Shown: positions 10,201 to 21,607 of the stretch, piece by piece
Position numbering within the stretch: position 1 is the stretch's first letter
How the letters are laid out: every line of letters starts with the position of its first letter
DNA from: Gluconobacter vitians
GTDB taxonomy: Bacteria; Pseudomonadota; Alphaproteobacteria; Acetobacterales; Acetobacteraceae
Assembly: GCF_015244565.1 (NCBI RefSeq)
Contig: NZ_JABCQG010000003.1
Location: 62,001-126,000 of the forward strand
Direction: 5' to 3'
DNA length: 64,000 bases
Program-made: the position numbers and the translations under genes
The notes under the pieces: model-generated
The model's input: the letters and a program-made list of their open reading frames with translations, nothing else
Told to the model about the DNA's origin: nothing
The model's database searches: none

Positions 10201-11432
10201 AGCGCGCTGAAATCGAGCGTCTTACCAAGGACCGTGACGACGAGCGTGGCATTCAGGAGCGCAGCTTCTACAACCGTCTGCGTGAGCGTCTGGTTGGCCA
10301 GACGGCCGGTGCCGGCTTCAAGGGCATCCGTTCCGGCACGCCGATCACGGAAGAGGTTCTGGACGAGCATCATCGCGCAACCTGGGCCAGCATCACGGTC
10401 ACGTCCGACGAAGTCATGGCGGAGCTTGAAAAGCTGCGTGGTGAGTTCAAGGAAGCGACCCGCCGGATCGATGCGCGTTTCGACAGCAAGGTCGAGAAGC
10501 TGCAGCGCGGTGACGAGCTGCCGCCTGGCGTGATGAAGATGGTCAAGGTCTTCGTTGCCGTGAAGCGCAAGCTTCAGCCGGGTGACAAGATGGCCGGTCG
10601 TCACGGTAACAAGGGTGTCGTCTCCCGCGTTGTTCCGGTCGAGGACATGCCGTTCCTTGAGAACGGCCAGGCCGTCGACATCGTGCTGAACCCGCTGGGT
10701 GTGCCGTCGCGCATGAACATCGGTCAGATCCTCGAGACCCATCTGGGCTGGGCCTGTGCCAATATCGGCGCAAGCATCGGCGATATGGTGGACGAGTATC
10801 AGCGGACCGGTGAGCGCAAGCAGGAACTGCTGGATCGCCTGCACGAAGTCTATGGCGATGTCATCTTCAACGAAGATGTGGCGACCCTGCCGAACGAGCA
10901 GCTGATCGAGCTTGCGAACAACCTTCGCAAGGGTCTGCCGATCGCAACGCCGGTGTTCGACGGCGCCTCCATCCCGGACATCGAAGAGATGCTCGAGAAG
11001 GCCGGTGTCAACAAGTCGGGCCAGTCGCAGCTGATCGATGGTCGTACGGGTGAGCCGTTCGAGCGTCAGACGACGGTTGGCTACATCTACATGCTGAAGC
11101 TGCATCACCTTGTCGATGACAAGATCCATGCCCGTTCGATCGGTCCTTACTCGCTCGTTACGCAGCAGCCGCTGGGTGGTAAAGCGCAGTTCGGTGGTCA
11201 GCGCTTTGGTGAAATGGAAGTGTGGGCCCTTGAGGCATATGGTGCAGCCTACACGCTGCAGGAAATGCTGACGGTGAAGTCGGATGACGTGTCCGGCCGT
11301 ACCAAGGTCTACGAGGCAATCGTTCGCGAGCAGGACGATTTCGAAGCCGGCATTCCGGAGAGCTTCAACGTTCTGATCAAGGAACTGAAGTCGCTCGGCC
11401 TGAACGTCGAACTCGAGCAGAGCGGGCTTTAA
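7260..11432 (+). CDS. rpoB: RNA polymerase beta subunit
   Basis: Catalytic beta subunit of RNA polymerase, 1390 residues, full length for alphaproteobacteria. ATG 7260 is preferred because [19 protein letters not shown] matches the family start; an in-frame ATG 93 bases upstream would add non-conserved residues. The rifampicin-pocket region [19 protein letters not shown] begins near residue 539 and carries the usual drug-sensitive residues. The downstream conserved block [19 protein letters not shown] and the C-terminal [20 protein letters not shown] are present. It is paired with rpoC 80 bp downstream. Confidence 0.98.
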   Translation: MNAITKSFTGRKRIRKSFGRIPEIAPMPNLIDVQRASYEAFLQMNVNPDSRQDAGLQEVFRSVFPINDFAGRGRLDFMSYEFEDPKYDVEECIQRGLTYAAPLKVILRLTTWDIDEDTGSRSIHDMKEQPVYMGDMPLMTDNGTFIINGTERVIVSQMHRSPGVFFDHDKGKTHSSGKYLFAARVIPYRGSWLDFEFDAKDLIYVRIDRKRKLPVTTLLYALEGANYLAQREQKIADGGDVEGLDIRGMDQDEILSYFYEAVPFTRLGGEWARPFDPDAFRGLKLLSPLVDADTGEVVAEADAKLTARMVRKIAEKTRVVQVGRLDILGRFLAYDLVNENTGEIYGEAGEELTEDRLAALEEMGITELPLLSVDGSHGPWIRNTLAADKNSCRDEALIDIYRIMRPGEPPTKETAEAMFHGLFFDQGRYDLSAVGRVKMNMRLDVDAPDTLRVLRKEDILRTIKIMCDLKDGRGQIDDIDNLGNRRVRSVGELMENQYRVGLLRMERAIRERMGSVDIDTVMPHDLINAKPAAAAVREFFGSSQLSQFMDQTNPLSEVTHKRRLSALGPGGLTRERAGFEVRDVHPTHYGRICPIETPEGPNIGLINSLSTYAKVNKYGFIETPYRLVEEGVLQDGWKYLSAMEEEKLVVAQADAKQNDQGRLTDELVSVRRSGDFRVVPPEQVTACDVSPKQLVSVAAALIPFLENDDANRALMGANMQRQAVPLVKADAPLVGTGMEAAVAHDSGATIVAKRRGVVDQIDGARIVVRATDEAGATQGVDIYRLRKYMRSNQSTCINQRPLVKVGDTVHAGDIIADGPSTELGELALGRNVLVAFMPWNGYNFEDSILISERIARDDVFTSIHIEEFEVMARDTKLGQEEITRDIPNVGEEALRNLDEAGIVYVGAEVNPGDILVGKVTPKGESPMTPEEKLLRAIFGEKASDVRDTSLKLPPGTTGTIVDVRVFSRRGVDKDERAMAIERAEIERLTKDRDDERGIQERSFYNRLRERLVGQTAGAGFKGIRSGTPITEEVLDEHHRATWASITVTSDEVMAELEKLRGEFKEATRRIDARFDSKVEKLQRGDELPPGVMKMVKVFVAVKRKLQPGDKMAGRHGNKGVVSRVVPVEDMPFLENGQAVDIVLNPLGVPSRMNIGQILETHLGWACANIGASIGDMVDEYQRTGERKQELLDRLHEVYGDVIFNEDVATLPNEQLIELANNLRKGLPIATPVFDGASIPDIEEMLEKAGVNKSGQSQLIDGRTGEPFERQTTVGYIYMLKLHHLVDDKIHARSIGPYSLVTQQPLGGKAQFGGQRFGEMEVWALEAYGAAYTLQEMLTVKSDDVSGRTKVYEAIVREQDDFEAGIPESFNVLIKELKSLGLNVELEQSGL

Positions 11433-11512
11433 TTGCCCGCTCCCTCCTTCTCGCCACGGTTCATTTTTAAGGTGTCCGCGGGACGCCGCGGTACACATTG
11501 GGGTTTCGGCGC

Positions 11513-14500
11513 ATGAACGAACTCATGAAGATCCTGGGTCAGACCGGCCAGTCGGTGACCTTCGACCAGATCAAGATCCAGCTCGCCTCCAGCGAGCAGG
11601 TGCGGTCGTGGTCTTACGGCGAAATCAAGAAGCCGGAGACCATCAACTACCGGACGTTCAAGCCTGAGCGTGACGGTCTGTTCTGTGCTCGTATCTTTGG
11701 TCCGATCAAGGATTACGAGTGCCTCTGCGGCAAGTACAAGCGGATGAAATTCCGCGGTATTGTCTGCGAAAAATGCGGTGTGGAAGTCACGCTGGCCAAG
11801 GTGCGCCGTGAGCGCATGGGCCATATCGAACTGGCTTCCCCGGTTGCACATATCTGGTTCCTGAAGTCCCTGCCGAGCCGCATCGCCACGATGCTGGATC
11901 TGCCGCTCAAGGACGTCGAGCCGGTTCTGTATTTCGAGAAGTTCCTGGTGCTCGACAAGGGCGTCTGTGAATCCGATCAGATCGATTCCTACAAGAACGG
12001 CAAGAAGCGCGACCAGTACCTGCTGGACGAAATCCGCTGCGAAGACCTGCTGGATGAATATCCGGATGCGGGCATCGACGTCGGAATTGGCGCGGAAGCC
12101 ATCAAGCGCGCGCTGTCCAGCTATGACTGGGGTATTCCGAACGACCAGGAACGTGACCTGAGCCTCGCGGCAAAGGAAAAGGGCCTGCCGGATCCGTTCG
12201 ACTATGACGCAGACGTCATGGAAGGCGATTCCGAGAAGACCATGATGCGCAAGAAGCTGCGCAAGGCGACTTCGGAAGCCGCGCGCAAGAAGCTCGTCAA
12301 GCGTCTGAAGCTGGTTGAAGCCTTCGTGGAAAGCGGTTCGCGTCCTGACTGGATGATCATGGACATCGTTCCGGTCATTCCGCCGGAACTGCGTCCGCTG
12401 GTGCCTCTGGATGGTGGCCGTTTTGCGACGTCCGATCTGAACGACCTGTACCGTCGCGTCATCAACCGTAACAACCGTCTGAAGCGGCTGATCGAGCTGC
12501 GTGCGCCGGACATCATTGTCCGCAACGAAAAGCGCATGCTGCAGGAAGCTGTTGACGCCCTGTTCGACAACGGCCGTCGTGGCCGTGCCATCACGGGTGC
12601 CAACAAGCGTCCGCTGAAGTCACTGTCCGACATGCTGAAGGGTAAGCAGGGCCGCTTCCGTCAGAACTTGCTCGGAAAGCGCGTCGACTATTCCGGCCGT
12701 TCGGTCATCGTGGTCGGTCCGGAACTGAAGCTGCATCAGTGCGGTCTTCCGAAGAAGATGGCGCTTGAGCTGTTCAAGCCGTTCATCTACTCGAAGCTCG
12801 AGAAGTACGGTCACGCCACCACCATCAAGGCTGCAAAGCGCATGGTGGAGAAGGAGCGTCCGGAAGTCTGGGATATCCTCGAAGAGGTGATCCGCGAGCA
12901 CCCGGTCATGCTGAACCGTGCGCCGACGCTTCATCGTCTGGGTATCCAGGCGTTCGAGCCGACGCTGATCGAAGGCAAGGCCATCCAGCTTCATCCGCTG
13001 GTCTGCACTGCGTTCAATGCCGACTTCGACGGTGACCAGATGGCCGTTCACGTGCCGCTGTCGCTTGAAGCCCAGCTTGAAGCCCGCGTGCTGATGATGT
13101 CCACGAACAACATCCTCAGTCCCGCAAACGGCAAGCCGATCATCGTGCCGTCCCAGGATATCGTTCTTGGCCTGTATTATCTGAGCCTTGAGGTTCCGGA
13201 ATACCGCGAGACGCCGGACGAGGCTGTCATCAAGGATGGCAAGGTCGTCACGGCTGCTCCGCCGGCCTATTCGGATGTCGCCGAAATCGAAAGCGCCATG
13301 CTTTCGGGTTCGCTGAAGCTGCATGACAAGATCCGTCTGCGCCTGCCGACGGTTGATGCGGATGGCAAGCCCGTGCGTCAGACGATCCTGACGACACCGG
13401 GTCGTGCCCTGATCGCGCAGATCCTGCCGAAGCATCAGGCCATTCCCTTCAGCCTGATCAACAAGCAGTTGACGAAGAAGAACGTGTCCGACGTAATCGA
13501 CACGGTCTATCGTCACTGTGGTCAGAAAGAAGCGGTGATTTTCTGTGACCGTCTGATGGGACTTGGTTTCCGTCACGCAGCCCGTGCCGGCATTTCCTTC
13601 GGCAAGGATGACATGATCATTCCGGAAGCCAAGGCAACGCTGGTTGGCAAGACGTCGGAAGAGGTCAAGGAGTTCGAACAGCAGTATCAGGATGGTCTGA
13701 TCACGGCTGGCGAGCGCTACAACAAGGTGGTTGATGCCTGGTCACGCTGCACGGATGAAGTCCAGGCCGCGATGCTTAAGGAAATCTCCAAGCAGGTCAT
13801 TGGCAAGCCAACGAACTCGGTCTGGATGATGAGCCACTCCGGTGCCCGTGGGTCGCCGGCCCAGATGAAGCAGCTCGCCGGTATGCGCGGCCTGATGGTG
13901 AAGCCTTCGGGCGAGATCATCGAGCAGCCGATCATCGCGAACTTCAAGGAAGGCCTGTCGGTTCTCGATTACTTCACCTCCAGCCACGGTGCCCGTAAGG
14001 GTCTTGCGGATACGGCGCTGAAGACCGCGAACTCGGGTTACCTGACGCGTCGTCTTGTCGACGTGGCGCAGGACTGCATCATCGTCGAGCCGGATTGCGG
14101 CACGGAACGCGGTCTGACGGTCCGTGCGGTCATGGATAGCGGCGAAGTCGTCGCGTCTCTGTCCGAGCGTATCCTGGGTCGTACGCTGTCCAAGGACATC
14201 ATGCATCCGGTTACGCAGGACGTGCTGCTGACACGCAATACGCTGATCGAGGAAGCCGAGGCTGAACTGATCGAGAAGGCGGGCGTGGAAAGCGTTGACA
14301 TCCGTTCGGTCCTGACCTGTGACAGCCGCGTGGGCATCTGTGCTCACTGCTATGGTCGTGACCTCGCACGTGGTACGCCGGTCAACATTGGTGAAGCTGT
14401 GGGCGTTATCGCCGCTCAGTCCATCGGTGAGCCGGGTACCCAGCTGACGATGCGTACCTTCCATATTGGTGGTGCGGCAACGCGTGGCGCTGAGCAGTCC

Positions 14501-15832
14501 ACGGTCGAAGCCTCCCGCGACGGTATCGTGACGATCAAGAACCGGAACGTTGTCGAGAATTCGCAGAAGGTTCTGGTTGTGATGTCGCGTAACTGCGAGA
14601 TCCTGCTGACCGACGAGAACGGTGTGGAACGTGCCCGCTACCGTGTGCCTTACGGTGCGCGTCTGATGGTTTCAGAAGGCGAAGCGGTGACGCGGACCCA
14701 GAAGATGGCCGAGTGGGACCCGTACACCCTGCCGATCATCACCGAGCAAGCTGGTACCGTCGAGTATCTCGACCTGATCGACAGCATCACGCTCGTTGAA
14801 CGCATGGATGAAGTCACGGGTCTGAGTTCGAAGGTCGTCGTCGACTACAAGCAGGCAGCCAAGGGTGTGGATCTACGTCCGCGCCTGCAGCTCAAGGATG
14901 CTTCCGGCAACGTCGTCAAGCTCGCCAATGGCAATGATGCCCGCTACTTCCTCTCTCCGGACAGTATTCTGTCGGTGGAGAACGGAGCAGAGGTCAATGC
15001 CGGCGACGTGCTGGCCCGTATTCCTCGCGAAGGGTCAAAGACGCGTGACATTACGGGTGGTCTGCCGCGTGTGGCAGAACTGTTCGAAGCGCGTCGTCCG
15101 AAGGATCATGCGATCATCGCCGAAGGTGAAGGCCGCATCGAATTCGGGAAGGACTACAAGTCCAAGCGCTGCGTTATCGTCAAGAACGACGATACGGGTG
15201 AAGAGACGCAGTACCTCATCCCGAAGGGCAAGCACGTTTCCGTTCAGGAAGGCGACTTTGTCCAGAAGGGCGATCCGCTGGTCGACGGTCCGCGCGTGCC
15301 GCATGACATTCTCAAGGTCATGGGTGTCGAAGCCCTGTCCGACTATCTCGTCAACGAGATCCAGGACGTCTATCGACTGCAGGGCGTGAAGATCAATGAC
15401 AAGCACATCGAAGTCATTGTTCGTCAGATGCTGCAGAAGGTGGAAATCCTTGAGCCGGGTGATTCGACCTACCTGATCGGTGAGACGGTGGATCGTATCG
15501 AGTACGAAGGTGAGAACCAGCGTCTCATGGAGAACGGGGATACGCCTGCAAGGGCCATGCCGGTTCTGCAGGGCATCACCAAGGCGTCCCTGCAGACGCA
15601 GTCCTTCATCTCGGCGGCCTCCTTCCAGGAGACCACACGTGTCCTCACGGATGCGGCAACGTCGGGCAAGGTGGATACGCTCAACGGTCTGAAGGAGAAC
15701 GTGATTGTCGGGCGTCTGATCCCGGCAGGAACGGGCAGCGTGATGAACCGCTTACGGGGCATTGCTGCAAGCCAGGACCGTCAGCGCGTTGGCGGAACAT
15801 CTCCCGCAGCTGTGGAAGATGCCGCGGAATGA
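11513..15832 (+). CDS. rpoC: RNA polymerase beta' subunit
   Basis: Catalytic beta' subunit of RNA polymerase, 1439 residues. Zinc site 1 ([20 protein letters not shown]) lies near residues 67-90. The magnesium-binding active-site loop NADFDGDQ is at 502-509 with all three aspartates. Zinc site 2 starts at Cys936 ([13 protein letters not shown]). The bridge/trigger-loop region and the C-terminal omega-contact region follow. ATG 11513 ([10 protein letters not shown]) was chosen over TTG 11498, since GGGG sits just upstream and nothing conserved precedes it. It is the last gene of its transcription unit, followed by two hairpins and a new promoter. Confidence 0.98.
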   Translation: MNELMKILGQTGQSVTFDQIKIQLASSEQVRSWSYGEIKKPETINYRTFKPERDGLFCARIFGPIKDYECLCGKYKRMKFRGIVCEKCGVEVTLAKVRRERMGHIELASPVAHIWFLKSLPSRIATMLDLPLKDVEPVLYFEKFLVLDKGVCESDQIDSYKNGKKRDQYLLDEIRCEDLLDEYPDAGIDVGIGAEAIKRALSSYDWGIPNDQERDLSLAAKEKGLPDPFDYDADVMEGDSEKTMMRKKLRKATSEAARKKLVKRLKLVEAFVESGSRPDWMIMDIVPVIPPELRPLVPLDGGRFATSDLNDLYRRVINRNNRLKRLIELRAPDIIVRNEKRMLQEAVDALFDNGRRGRAITGANKRPLKSLSDMLKGKQGRFRQNLLGKRVDYSGRSVIVVGPELKLHQCGLPKKMALELFKPFIYSKLEKYGHATTIKAAKRMVEKERPEVWDILEEVIREHPVMLNRAPTLHRLGIQAFEPTLIEGKAIQLHPLVCTAFNADFDGDQMAVHVPLSLEAQLEARVLMMSTNNILSPANGKPIIVPSQDIVLGLYYLSLEVPEYRETPDEAVIKDGKVVTAAPPAYSDVAEIESAMLSGSLKLHDKIRLRLPTVDADGKPVRQTILTTPGRALIAQILPKHQAIPFSLINKQLTKKNVSDVIDTVYRHCGQKEAVIFCDRLMGLGFRHAARAGISFGKDDMIIPEAKATLVGKTSEEVKEFEQQYQDGLITAGERYNKVVDAWSRCTDEVQAAMLKEISKQVIGKPTNSVWMMSHSGARGSPAQMKQLAGMRGLMVKPSGEIIEQPIIANFKEGLSVLDYFTSSHGARKGLADTALKTANSGYLTRRLVDVAQDCIIVEPDCGTERGLTVRAVMDSGEVVASLSERILGRTLSKDIMHPVTQDVLLTRNTLIEEAEAELIEKAGVESVDIRSVLTCDSRVGICAHCYGRDLARGTPVNIGEAVGVIAAQSIGEPGTQLTMRTFHIGGAATRGAEQSTVEASRDGIVTIKNRNVVENSQKVLVVMSRNCEILLTDENGVERARYRVPYGARLMVSEGEAVTRTQKMAEWDPYTLPIITEQAGTVEYLDLIDSITLVERMDEVTGLSSKVVVDYKQAAKGVDLRPRLQLKDASGNVVKLANGNDARYFLSPDSILSVENGAEVNAGDVLARIPREGSKTRDITGGLPRVAELFEARRPKDHAIIAEGEGRIEFGKDYKSKRCVIVKNDDTGEETQYLIPKGKHVSVQEGDFVQKGDPLVDGPRVPHDILKVMGVEALSDYLVNEIQDVYRLQGVKINDKHIEVIVRQMLQKVEILEPGDSTYLIGETVDRIEYEGENQRLMENGDTPARAMPVLQGITKASLQTQSFISAASFQETTRVLTDAATSGKVDTLNGLKENVIVGRLIPAGTGSVMNRLRGIAASQDRQRVGGTSPAAVEDAAE

Positions 15833-15841
15833 GGAACAGGG

Positions 15842-15909
15842 TCCCTGCTTTTAAACGGGGCAGGGATCCGTTCAGCCCGATTCCGCAAACTTTCAGTGCA
15901 GAATCGGGC
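15842..15909 (+). terminator. two hairpins after rpoC
   Basis: Stem 1 is TCCCTGC 15842-15848 with GCAGGGA 15860-15866. Stem 2 is a perfect 9-bp pair, GCCCGATTC 15875-15883 with GAATCGGGC 15901-15909, with a 17-base loop. Neither is followed by a proper T-run, so they may reduce rather than stop read-through from rpoC into the rpsL unit. Stem 2 ends 17 bases before the -35 of the next promoter. Confidence 0.45.
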
Positions 15910-15926
15910 CATTTCGGCTGAACCAC

Positions 15927-15955
15927 TTGACTTGGCGTCGAACCCTTCGTAGGTT
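15927..15955 (+). promoter_or_regulatory. putative promoter for rpsL-rpsG-tuf
   Basis: TTGACT 15927-15932, exactly 17 bases, then TAGGTT 15950-15955. The strong -35 and loose -10 are usual for alphaproteobacterial ribosomal promoters. The resulting leader is about 250 bases and holds short mutually exclusive hairpins at 15973-15997 (GCCTTC/GAAGGC against GGCT/AGCC) and a stem-loop at 16168-16183. No gene lies between rpoC and rpsL. Confidence 0.55.
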
Positions 15956-16210
15956 CCGCGCCCTCGGCTCCTGCCTTCCCGGAAGGCTGAAAAAGCCGAC
16001 GAAGTTTAAAGAATCGCATGCGGTGCCGCTATTCTCTTCCGGGGGAAAATGCCAAGGCCGTACGCTAAAGAGAGAAGGGAACAGTTCAGGCTGTTTCCTT
16101 TTCACGATGTGGAAATGGCAGGCGGTCCTACCGCATGTCGGTTGGAACAAATGTCACGACAGAAACAGCAATGTTGCTGTCTGAAATAGGACAAGGATTG
16201 GGAAGGGCGC

Positions 16211-16582
16211 ATGCCGACCATCAACCAGTTGATCGCGAACGGCCGTGAGCCGGCCGCAAAGCGGAACAAGGTCCCCGCACTGCAGGGCTGCCCGCAGAAG
16301 CGCGGCGTTTGCACGCGTGTGTATACCGTAACGCCGAAGAAGCCGAACTCCGCTCTGCGTAAGGTCGCCAAGGTGCGTCTGACCAACGGGTATGAGGTCG
16401 TGAGCTACATTCCGGGTGAAGGCCACAACCTTCAGGAACACAGTGTTGTTCTGATCCGTGGTGGCCGCGTGAAGGATCTTCCTGGCGTCCGTTATCACAT
16501 CCTGCGTGGTGTGCTTGATACACAGGGTCTCGCCAAGCGTCGTCAGCGTCGTTCGCTGTATGGCGCGAAGCGTCCGAAGTAA
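16211..16582 (+). CDS. rpsL: 30S ribosomal protein S12
   Basis: Decoding-centre protein that monitors codon-anticodon pairing; the classical target of streptomycin-resistance mutations. It is 123 residues, full length. [11 protein letters not shown] and the loop [14 protein letters not shown] carry the wild-type lysines associated with streptomycin sensitivity and the aspartate that is methylthiolated in many bacteria. It is first in the str operon, 13 bp from rpsG. Confidence 0.98.
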   Translation: MPTINQLIANGREPAAKRNKVPALQGCPQKRGVCTRVYTVTPKKPNSALRKVAKVRLTNGYEVVSYIPGEGHNLQEHSVVLIRGGRVKDLPGVRYHILRGVLDTQGLAKRRQRRSLYGAKRPK

Positions 16583-16594
16583 GAGGTATTTGGA

Positions 16595-17071
16595 ATGAGT
16601 CGCCGTCACCGCGCTGTAAAGCGCGAGATCCTTCCCGATCCGAAGTTCGGAGACGTCGTCATCACGCGCTTCATGAATGCGCTGATGTATGATGGTAAGA
16701 AATCCACTGCCGAAGGCATCGTTTACGGTGCTCTCGAAGTCATGCGCCGTCGCGGCGGCACGACTGCAGATCCGGTGGCCATGTTCCACTCGGCTCTGGA
16801 CAACGTGAAGCCTGCGGTTGAAGTCCGCTCGCGTCGCGTCGGTGGCGCAACCTATCAGGTTCCGGTTGAAGTCCGCGCCGAGCGCCGTCAGGCTCTCGCG
16901 ATCCGCTGGCTGATCGATGCCTCCCGCAAGCGTGGCGAGAACACGATGCAGGAGCGTCTGTCCAACGAACTGATGGATGCGGTCAACAACCGTGGCTCCG
17001 CTGTCAAGAAGCGCGAAGACACGCACCGCATGGCTGAAGCCAACAAGGCATTCAGCCACTATCGCTGGTAA
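16595..17071 (+). CDS. rpsG: 30S ribosomal protein S7
   Basis: Small-subunit head assembly protein that binds the 3' major domain of 16S rRNA and contacts tRNA at the E site. In enterobacteria it also represses its own operon. It is 158 residues with the N-terminal signature [20 protein letters not shown] and a basic C-terminal end. It directly follows rpsL. Almost everywhere in bacteria fusA (EF-G) comes next; here it is absent and tuf follows after 115 bp. Confidence 0.98.
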   Translation: MSRRHRAVKREILPDPKFGDVVITRFMNALMYDGKKSTAEGIVYGALEVMRRRGGTTADPVAMFHSALDNVKPAVEVRSRRVGGATYQVPVEVRAERRQALAIRWLIDASRKRGENTMQERLSNELMDAVNNRGSAVKKREDTHRMAEANKAFSHYRW

Positions 17072-17148
17072 TCAGAACCGGTTAAAGGGCTTCCGGCAGT
17101 GTGTCGATCTCAGGATCATGCACTGACTGGTTTGAACTTTCAGTCTTA

Positions 17149-17174
17149 CTCCCGTTCCAGGTGGAGCGGGGTTT
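17149..17174 (+). promoter_or_regulatory. hairpin with T-run just before the tuf ribosome-binding site
   Basis: CCCGTTCC 17150-17157 pairs with GGAGCGGG 17162-17169 (one wobble) around the tetraloop AGGT, followed directly by TTTT at 17171-17174 and then the tuf ribosome-binding site GGAG at 17175. It has the shape of a weak intrinsic terminator or attenuator and occupies the place where fusA is normally found. Confidence 0.45.
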
Positions 17175-17186
17175 TGGAGAAAGACG

Positions 17187-18377
17187 ATGGCAAAGGCTAA
17201 ATTCGAGCGGACGAAGCCGCACTGCAACATCGGCACCATCGGTCACGTCGATCACGGCAAGACCTCGCTGACTGCTGCAATCACCAAGACGCTGGCTAAG
17301 ACCGGCGGCGCCACCTACAGCGCGTACGACCAGATCGACAAGGCTCCGGAAGAGCGCGCCCGTGGTATCACCATTTCCACGGCTCACGTTGAGTACGAGA
17401 CGGCTGACCGTCACTATGCTCACGTCGACTGCCCGGGCCATGCTGACTACGTGAAGAACATGATCACGGGTGCAGCTCAGATGGACGGCGCGATCCTCGT
17501 CGTGTCCGCTGCTGATGGTCCGATGCCGCAGACCCGCGAGCACATCCTGCTTGCCCGTCAGGTTGGCGTGCCGGCACTGGTCGTGTTCCTGAACAAGGTT
17601 GACCAGGTTGACGATCCGGAGCTGCTCGAGCTCGTGGAAATGGAAGTTCGTGAGCTTCTGTCTTCCTACCAGTTCCCGGGCGACGATATCCCCATCGTCA
17701 AGGGCTCCGCTCTTGTGACGCTGGAAGATGGCGACCCGTCCATTGGTGAAGACCGCGTTCTTGAACTGATGACGCAGGTTGACGCCTACATCCCGCAGCC
17801 GGAGCGTCCGGTTGACCGTCCGTTCCTGATGCCGATCGAAGACGTGTTCTCGATCTCGGGTCGTGGTACGGTTGTCACGGGTCGTGTCGAGCGTGGCGTT
17901 GTCAACGTGGGTGACGAAGTCGAAATCGTCGGCCTGAAGGACACCGTCAAGACGACCGTTACGGGCGTCGAGATGTTCCGCAAGCTGCTCGATCGCGGTG
18001 AAGCCGGTGACAACATTGGTGCGCTGGTTCGTGGCACGAAGCGTGAAGACGTCGAGCGTGGCCAGGTTCTGGCAAAGCCCGGCTCCATCACGCCGCACAA
18101 GAAGTTCAAGGCTGAGGCTTACATCCTCACGAAGGAAGAGGGTGGCCGTCACACGCCGTTCTTCACGAACTACCGCCCGCAGTTCTATTTCCGTACGACC
18201 GACGTCACGGGCGTCGTGACGCTGCCGGAAGGCACGGAAATGGTCATGCCGGGTGACAACGTTGCCATGGACGTGGAGCTGATCGCTCCGATCGCCATGG
18301 ACGAAGGTCTGCGCTTCGCTATCCGCGAAGGTGGCCGTACCGTGGGTGCCGGTGTGGTTTCTTCCATCACCGCCTAA
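17187..18377 (+). CDS. tuf: elongation factor Tu
   Basis: GTPase that delivers aminoacyl-tRNA to the ribosome. It is 396 residues, full length. The G1 P-loop GHVDHGKT is at residues 19-26, the G3 motif DCPGH follows near 81-85, and NKVD (G4) lies near 136. Domains 2 and 3 are complete, ending [15 protein letters not shown] eight bases before the ATG is a good ribosome-binding site. Only one copy is in this window. A strong hairpin follows the stop, so tuf may close the str transcription unit. Confidence 0.98.
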   Translation: MAKAKFERTKPHCNIGTIGHVDHGKTSLTAAITKTLAKTGGATYSAYDQIDKAPEERARGITISTAHVEYETADRHYAHVDCPGHADYVKNMITGAAQMDGAILVVSAADGPMPQTREHILLARQVGVPALVVFLNKVDQVDDPELLELVEMEVRELLSSYQFPGDDIPIVKGSALVTLEDGDPSIGEDRVLELMTQVDAYIPQPERPVDRPFLMPIEDVFSISGRGTVVTGRVERGVVNVGDEVEIVGLKDTVKTTVTGVEMFRKLLDRGEAGDNIGALVRGTKREDVERGQVLAKPGSITPHKKFKAEAYILTKEEGGRHTPFFTNYRPQFYFRTTDVTGVVTLPEGTEMVMPGDNVAMDVELIAPIAMDEGLRFAIREGGRTVGAGVVSSITA

Positions 18378-18406
18378 GTCCTGCGTTTAGCCGTTGGCTT
18401 TGACAG

Positions 18407-18435
18407 CCCCGGTCAGATTTTTTCTGACCGGGGTT
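18407..18435 (+). terminator. terminator-like hairpin after tuf
   Basis: A perfect 11-bp stem (CCCCGGTCAGA 18407-18417 with its complement 18423-18433) around five T, then TT and a pyrimidine tract. The downstream T-run is short, so some read-through into rpsJ is possible. Confidence 0.65.
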
Positions 18436-18496
18436 CCCTTTCAGGGGCAATGGCAGTAGGACGACACCCGAATTTTTGAGTTGGACGAACAAGAAC

Positions 18497-18805
18497 ATGG
18501 ACAACCAGAACATCCGCATTCGCCTTAAGGCGTACGATCATCGCGTGCTGGACAACAGCACCAAGGAGATCGTAAACACGGCGAAGCGTACGGGTGCGCG
18601 GGTTCGGGGTCCGATCCCGCTGCCGACGCATATCGAACGGTTCACGGTGAACCGCTCGCCACACGTGGATAAGAAAAGCCGCGAACAGTTCGAAATTCGG
18701 ACTCACCGCCGGCTGCTCGACATTGTCGAGCCGACCCCGCAGACCGTGGACGCCCTCATGAAGCTCGACCTCGCCGCTGGCGTGGACGTCGAGATCAAAC
18801 TCTAA
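18497..18805 (+). CDS. rpsJ: 30S ribosomal protein S10 (NusE)
   Basis: Small-subunit head protein that also works with NusB in transcription antitermination. It is 102 residues from ATG 18497 ([19 protein letters not shown]), the family start; the earlier in-frame ATG at 18476 adds seven unrelated residues. The signature [20 protein letters not shown] is intact. There is no clear Shine-Dalgarno sequence. It is the first gene of the S10 cluster and directly precedes rplC. Confidence 0.97.
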   Translation: MDNQNIRIRLKAYDHRVLDNSTKEIVNTAKRTGARVRGPIPLPTHIERFTVNRSPHVDKKSREQFEIRTHRRLLDIVEPTPQTVDALMKLDLAAGVDVEIKL

Positions 18806-18815
18806 GGTCCAGACG

Positions 18816-19499
18816 ATGCGAACCGGATTGATTGCAAAGAAGCTGGGTATGACCCGGCTGTTTAAGGAAGATGGCACGCATGTGCCTGTGACGGTCCTTC
18901 ACCTTGACAATGTCGAGGTTGTGGATGCCCGCACGAACGAGCGCGATGGCTATACCGCCATTCAGCTCGGACTTGGTAATGCCAAGGTGAAGAATGTCAC
19001 CAAGGCAAACCGTGGCCATTTCGCCCGGACCAAGGTCGAGCCAAAGAAGCATCTGGCAGAGTTCCGCGTCTCTGAAGACGCCCTGCTGCAAGCTGGAACC
19101 AAGCTGTCCGCTGCTCACTTCGTTGTGGGACAGAAAGTTGACGTCACGGGCCAGAGCAAGGGTAAGGGTTTTGCGGGTGTTATGAAGCGTCATAACTTCG
19201 CAGGTCTCGAAGCGTCCCACGGCGTCTCCATCAGCCACCGTTCCCATGGTTCTACGGGCCAGCGCCAGGATCCTGGCAAGGTCTTCAAGGGAAAGAAGAT
19301 GGCAGGTCACATGGGTGACGAGCGTGTTACCACGCTGAACCTTGAGATCGCTGCCGTGGATGAAGAGCGCAACCTGATCATGGTCAGGGGTGCAATTCCT
19401 GGTGCGAAGAACGGCCTTGTGCTGATTCGCGATGCAATCAAGAAGGCTCGCCATGCTGATGCGCCGTATCCGGCAGCAACAGTGGCGGCCGCCGGTTGA
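18816..19499 (+). CDS. rplC: 50S ribosomal protein L3
   Basis: Early-assembly large-subunit protein reaching the peptidyl-transferase centre. It is 227 residues. A long basic loop contains [12 protein letters not shown] and [19 protein letters not shown]; the Gln in GSTGQ is the residue methylated by PrmB in gammaproteobacteria. An Ala-rich C-terminal tail of about 15 residues is poorly conserved. It starts 10 bases after rpsJ and its stop overlaps a possible TTG of rplD. Confidence 0.97.
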   Translation: MRTGLIAKKLGMTRLFKEDGTHVPVTVLHLDNVEVVDARTNERDGYTAIQLGLGNAKVKNVTKANRGHFARTKVEPKKHLAEFRVSEDALLQAGTKLSAAHFVVGQKVDVTGQSKGKGFAGVMKRHNFAGLEASHGVSISHRSHGSTGQRQDPGKVFKGKKMAGHMGDERVTTLNLEIAAVDEERNLIMVRGAIPGAKNGLVLIRDAIKKARHADAPYPAATVAAAG

Positions 19500-19510
19500 G
19501 GACGAGGGGC

Positions 19511-20125
19511 ATGGAATACGATATCAAGACCCTCGATAACGGTAGCGCAGGCTCTGTCGCGCTTCCTGAAGAGATTTTCGCGGTCACTCCGCGCTCTGAC
19601 ATCATGGCACGTGTTGTGCACTGGCAGCTCGCAAAGCGCCGTGCCGGTACGCACCGTACGAAGGGCATGGGTGAGATTTCTGGCACGACCAAGAAGCCTT
19701 ACCGCCAGAAGGGCACGGGTTCTGCCCGTCAGGGCTCCCTGCGTGCACCGCAGTTCCGTACGGGTGGCGTTGTCCATGGTCCGGTCGTTCGCGACCACGG
19801 CTATGACCTTCCCAAGAAGGTCCGTCGTCTCGGCCTGATCTGCGCCCTGTCGCAGAAGGCAGCCGAGGGCAAGCTGATCGTTCTCGATGCAGCCAACGGT
19901 GTCACCAAGACCCGTGAAGCCGCAGCGAAGATCAAGGCCCTGGGCTGGACGTCCGCGCTGATCGTTGATGGCGCTGTTGACGAGCAGTTCGCTCGCGCAA
20001 TCGCCAATCTGCCGAAGATCGACGTTCTGCCGACTATTGGTGCAAACGTCTATGACATCCTCAACCACGACGTGCTGGTCATCACCCGCGCCGGTCTTGA
20101 GGGTCTTAAGGAGCGTCTGGCATGA
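19511..20125 (+). CDS. rplD: 50S ribosomal protein L4
   Basis: Large-subunit protein whose extended loop lines the nascent-chain tunnel; in E. coli it is the autogenous repressor of the S10 operon. It is 204 residues from ATG 19511, which has GAGG four bases away; TTG 19496 would overlap the rplC stop. The tunnel loop [18 protein letters not shown] is present. The stop overlaps the rplW start (ATGA). No S10-type leader like that of E. coli is evident upstream of rpsJ. Confidence 0.96.
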   Translation: MEYDIKTLDNGSAGSVALPEEIFAVTPRSDIMARVVHWQLAKRRAGTHRTKGMGEISGTTKKPYRQKGTGSARQGSLRAPQFRTGGVVHGPVVRDHGYDLPKKVRRLGLICALSQKAAEGKLIVLDAANGVTKTREAAAKIKALGWTSALIVDGAVDEQFARAIANLPKIDVLPTIGANVYDILNHDVLVITRAGLEGLKERLA

Positions 20126-20463
20126 CCACCAATACCGTCATGAACGCACACAAGACGGCACAGAACATGTCGCAGGAAGCCCTGTACGACGTGGTCCGTG
20201 CACCGCTGATCACCGAAAAGGCTACGCTTCTTTCCGAGCGTAACCAGGTGGTGTTCAAGGTCGCTCCCGGTGCGACGAAGCCTCAGATCAAGGCTGCGGT
20301 TGAGAAGCTCTTCAACGTGAAGGTTACCGGCGTGAACACGCTGGTCCAGAAGGGCAAGGTCAAGCGCGTCAAGGGTCGTCCCGGCCGTCGCTCGGACATC
20401 AAGAAGGCGTATGTACAGCTTGCTGAAGGTCAGTCCATTGACCTTACAGCCAAGCTGGGCTGA
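20122..20463 (+). CDS. rplW: 50S ribosomal protein L23
   Basis: Protein at the tunnel exit, docking site for trigger factor and SRP. It is 113 residues, with about 15 extra residues at the N-terminus relative to the common L23 start near [18 protein letters not shown] 20122 is kept because AAGGAG stands eight bases upstream and it overlaps the rplD stop; the alternative ATG 20167 has no ribosome-binding site. The exit-tunnel beta-hairpin region [19 protein letters not shown] is present. Confidence 0.95.
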   Translation: MTTNTVMNAHKTAQNMSQEALYDVVRAPLITEKATLLSERNQVVFKVAPGATKPQIKAAVEKLFNVKVTGVNTLVQKGKVKRVKGRPGRRSDIKKAYVQLAEGQSIDLTAKLG

Positions 20464-20479
20464 CGCGGGGTAGGATACC

Positions 20480-21310
20480 ATGGCACTCAAGCACTTTAAT
20501 CCCACGACGCCGAGCACACGCGGCACCGTGCTGATTGACCGCAGCGAGCTCTTCAAGGGCAAGCCGGTCAAGCAGCTGACGGAAGGCAAGAACAAGTCGG
20601 GCGGCCGTAACAATCACGGTCGTACCACGGTTCGCTTCCGTGGCGGCGGGCACAAGCAGTCCTATCGTTATGTCGACTTCAAGCGTCGCAAGTTCGATGT
20701 GGCCGCGACGGTCGAGCGTCTCGAATACGATCCGAACCGCACGGCATTCATTGCGCTGATCAAGTATGAAGATGGCGAGCTCGCCTACATTCTTGCTCCG
20801 CAGCGCGTGAAGGTTGGCGATCGCGTTATCTCCGGCGCCCACACGGACGTCAAGCCTGGCAACGCAATGCCGCTGGGTGCAATGCCGGTCGGAACGATCG
20901 TGCATAACATCGAGCTGAAGCAGGGCGCTGGTGGCAAGCTGGCCCGCTCCGCTGGCACGTATGCCCAGCTGGTTGGCAAGGACGCCGGCTACGCACAGGT
21001 CAAGCTGCAGTCCGGTGAGCTGCGTCTTGTTCGTGGTGAATGCATGGCAACCGTTGGTGCCGTGTCCAACCCGGACAACATGAACCAGCACATGGGTAAG
21101 GCCGGCCGTTCCCGCTGGCTCGGACGTCGCCCGCATAACCGTGGCGTTGTCATGAACCCGGTTGACCATCCGCATGGTGGTGGTGAAGGCCGGACCTCTG
21201 GTGGCCGTCATCCGGTTACGCCGTGGGGTGTTCCGACCAAGGGTTACAAGACGCGTGTTAACAAGAAGACGGATAGCCTGATCATCCGTCGCCGTAAGTC
21301 CGGCAAGTAA
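20480..21310 (+). CDS. rplB: 50S ribosomal protein L2
   Basis: Highly conserved large-subunit protein needed for subunit joining and peptidyl-transferase activity. It is 276 residues. The N-terminal OB-like part and the SH3-like part are complete, and the C-terminal signature [20 protein letters not shown] holds the conserved histidine region. It lies between rplW and rpsS with short gaps of about 16 bases on each side. Confidence 0.98.
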   Translation: MALKHFNPTTPSTRGTVLIDRSELFKGKPVKQLTEGKNKSGGRNNHGRTTVRFRGGGHKQSYRYVDFKRRKFDVAATVERLEYDPNRTAFIALIKYEDGELAYILAPQRVKVGDRVISGAHTDVKPGNAMPLGAMPVGTIVHNIELKQGAGGKLARSAGTYAQLVGKDAGYAQVKLQSGELRLVRGECMATVGAVSNPDNMNQHMGKAGRSRWLGRRPHNRGVVMNPVDHPHGGGEGRTSGGRHPVTPWGVPTKGYKTRVNKKTDSLIIRRRKSGK

Positions 21311-21326
21311 GAGGGGGCAAACAGAG

Positions 21327-21605
21327 ATGGCACGTTCCGTCTGGAAGGGCCCGTTCGTTGACGGGTATCTGTTCGGTAAGGCTGAAGCGTCACGCGCTTC
21401 GGGTCGTAATGAAGTGATCAAGATCTGGTCGCGTCGTTCGACGATCCTTCCGCAGTTCGTCGGGCTTACGTTCGGCGTCTATAATGGTCACAAGTTCCTG
21501 CCTGTGCAGGTCACGGAGAACATGGTCGGTCACAAGTTCGGTGAGTTCTCGCCGACGCGCACCTACACCGGTCATGGCTCTGACAAGAAGTCGAAGCGGG
21601 GCTGA
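21327..21605 (+). CDS. rpsS: 30S ribosomal protein S19
   Basis: Small-subunit head protein that forms a complex with S13 and takes part in intersubunit bridges near the A-site finger. It is 92 residues. The start [16 protein letters not shown] and the C-terminal signature [20 protein letters not shown] match the family. It is followed two bases later by rplV, suggesting coupling. Confidence 0.98.
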   Translation: MARSVWKGPFVDGYLFGKAEASRASGRNEVIKIWSRRSTILPQFVGLTFGVYNGHKFLPVQVTENMVGHKFGEFSPTRTYTGHGSDKKSKRG

Positions 21606-21607
21606 AA

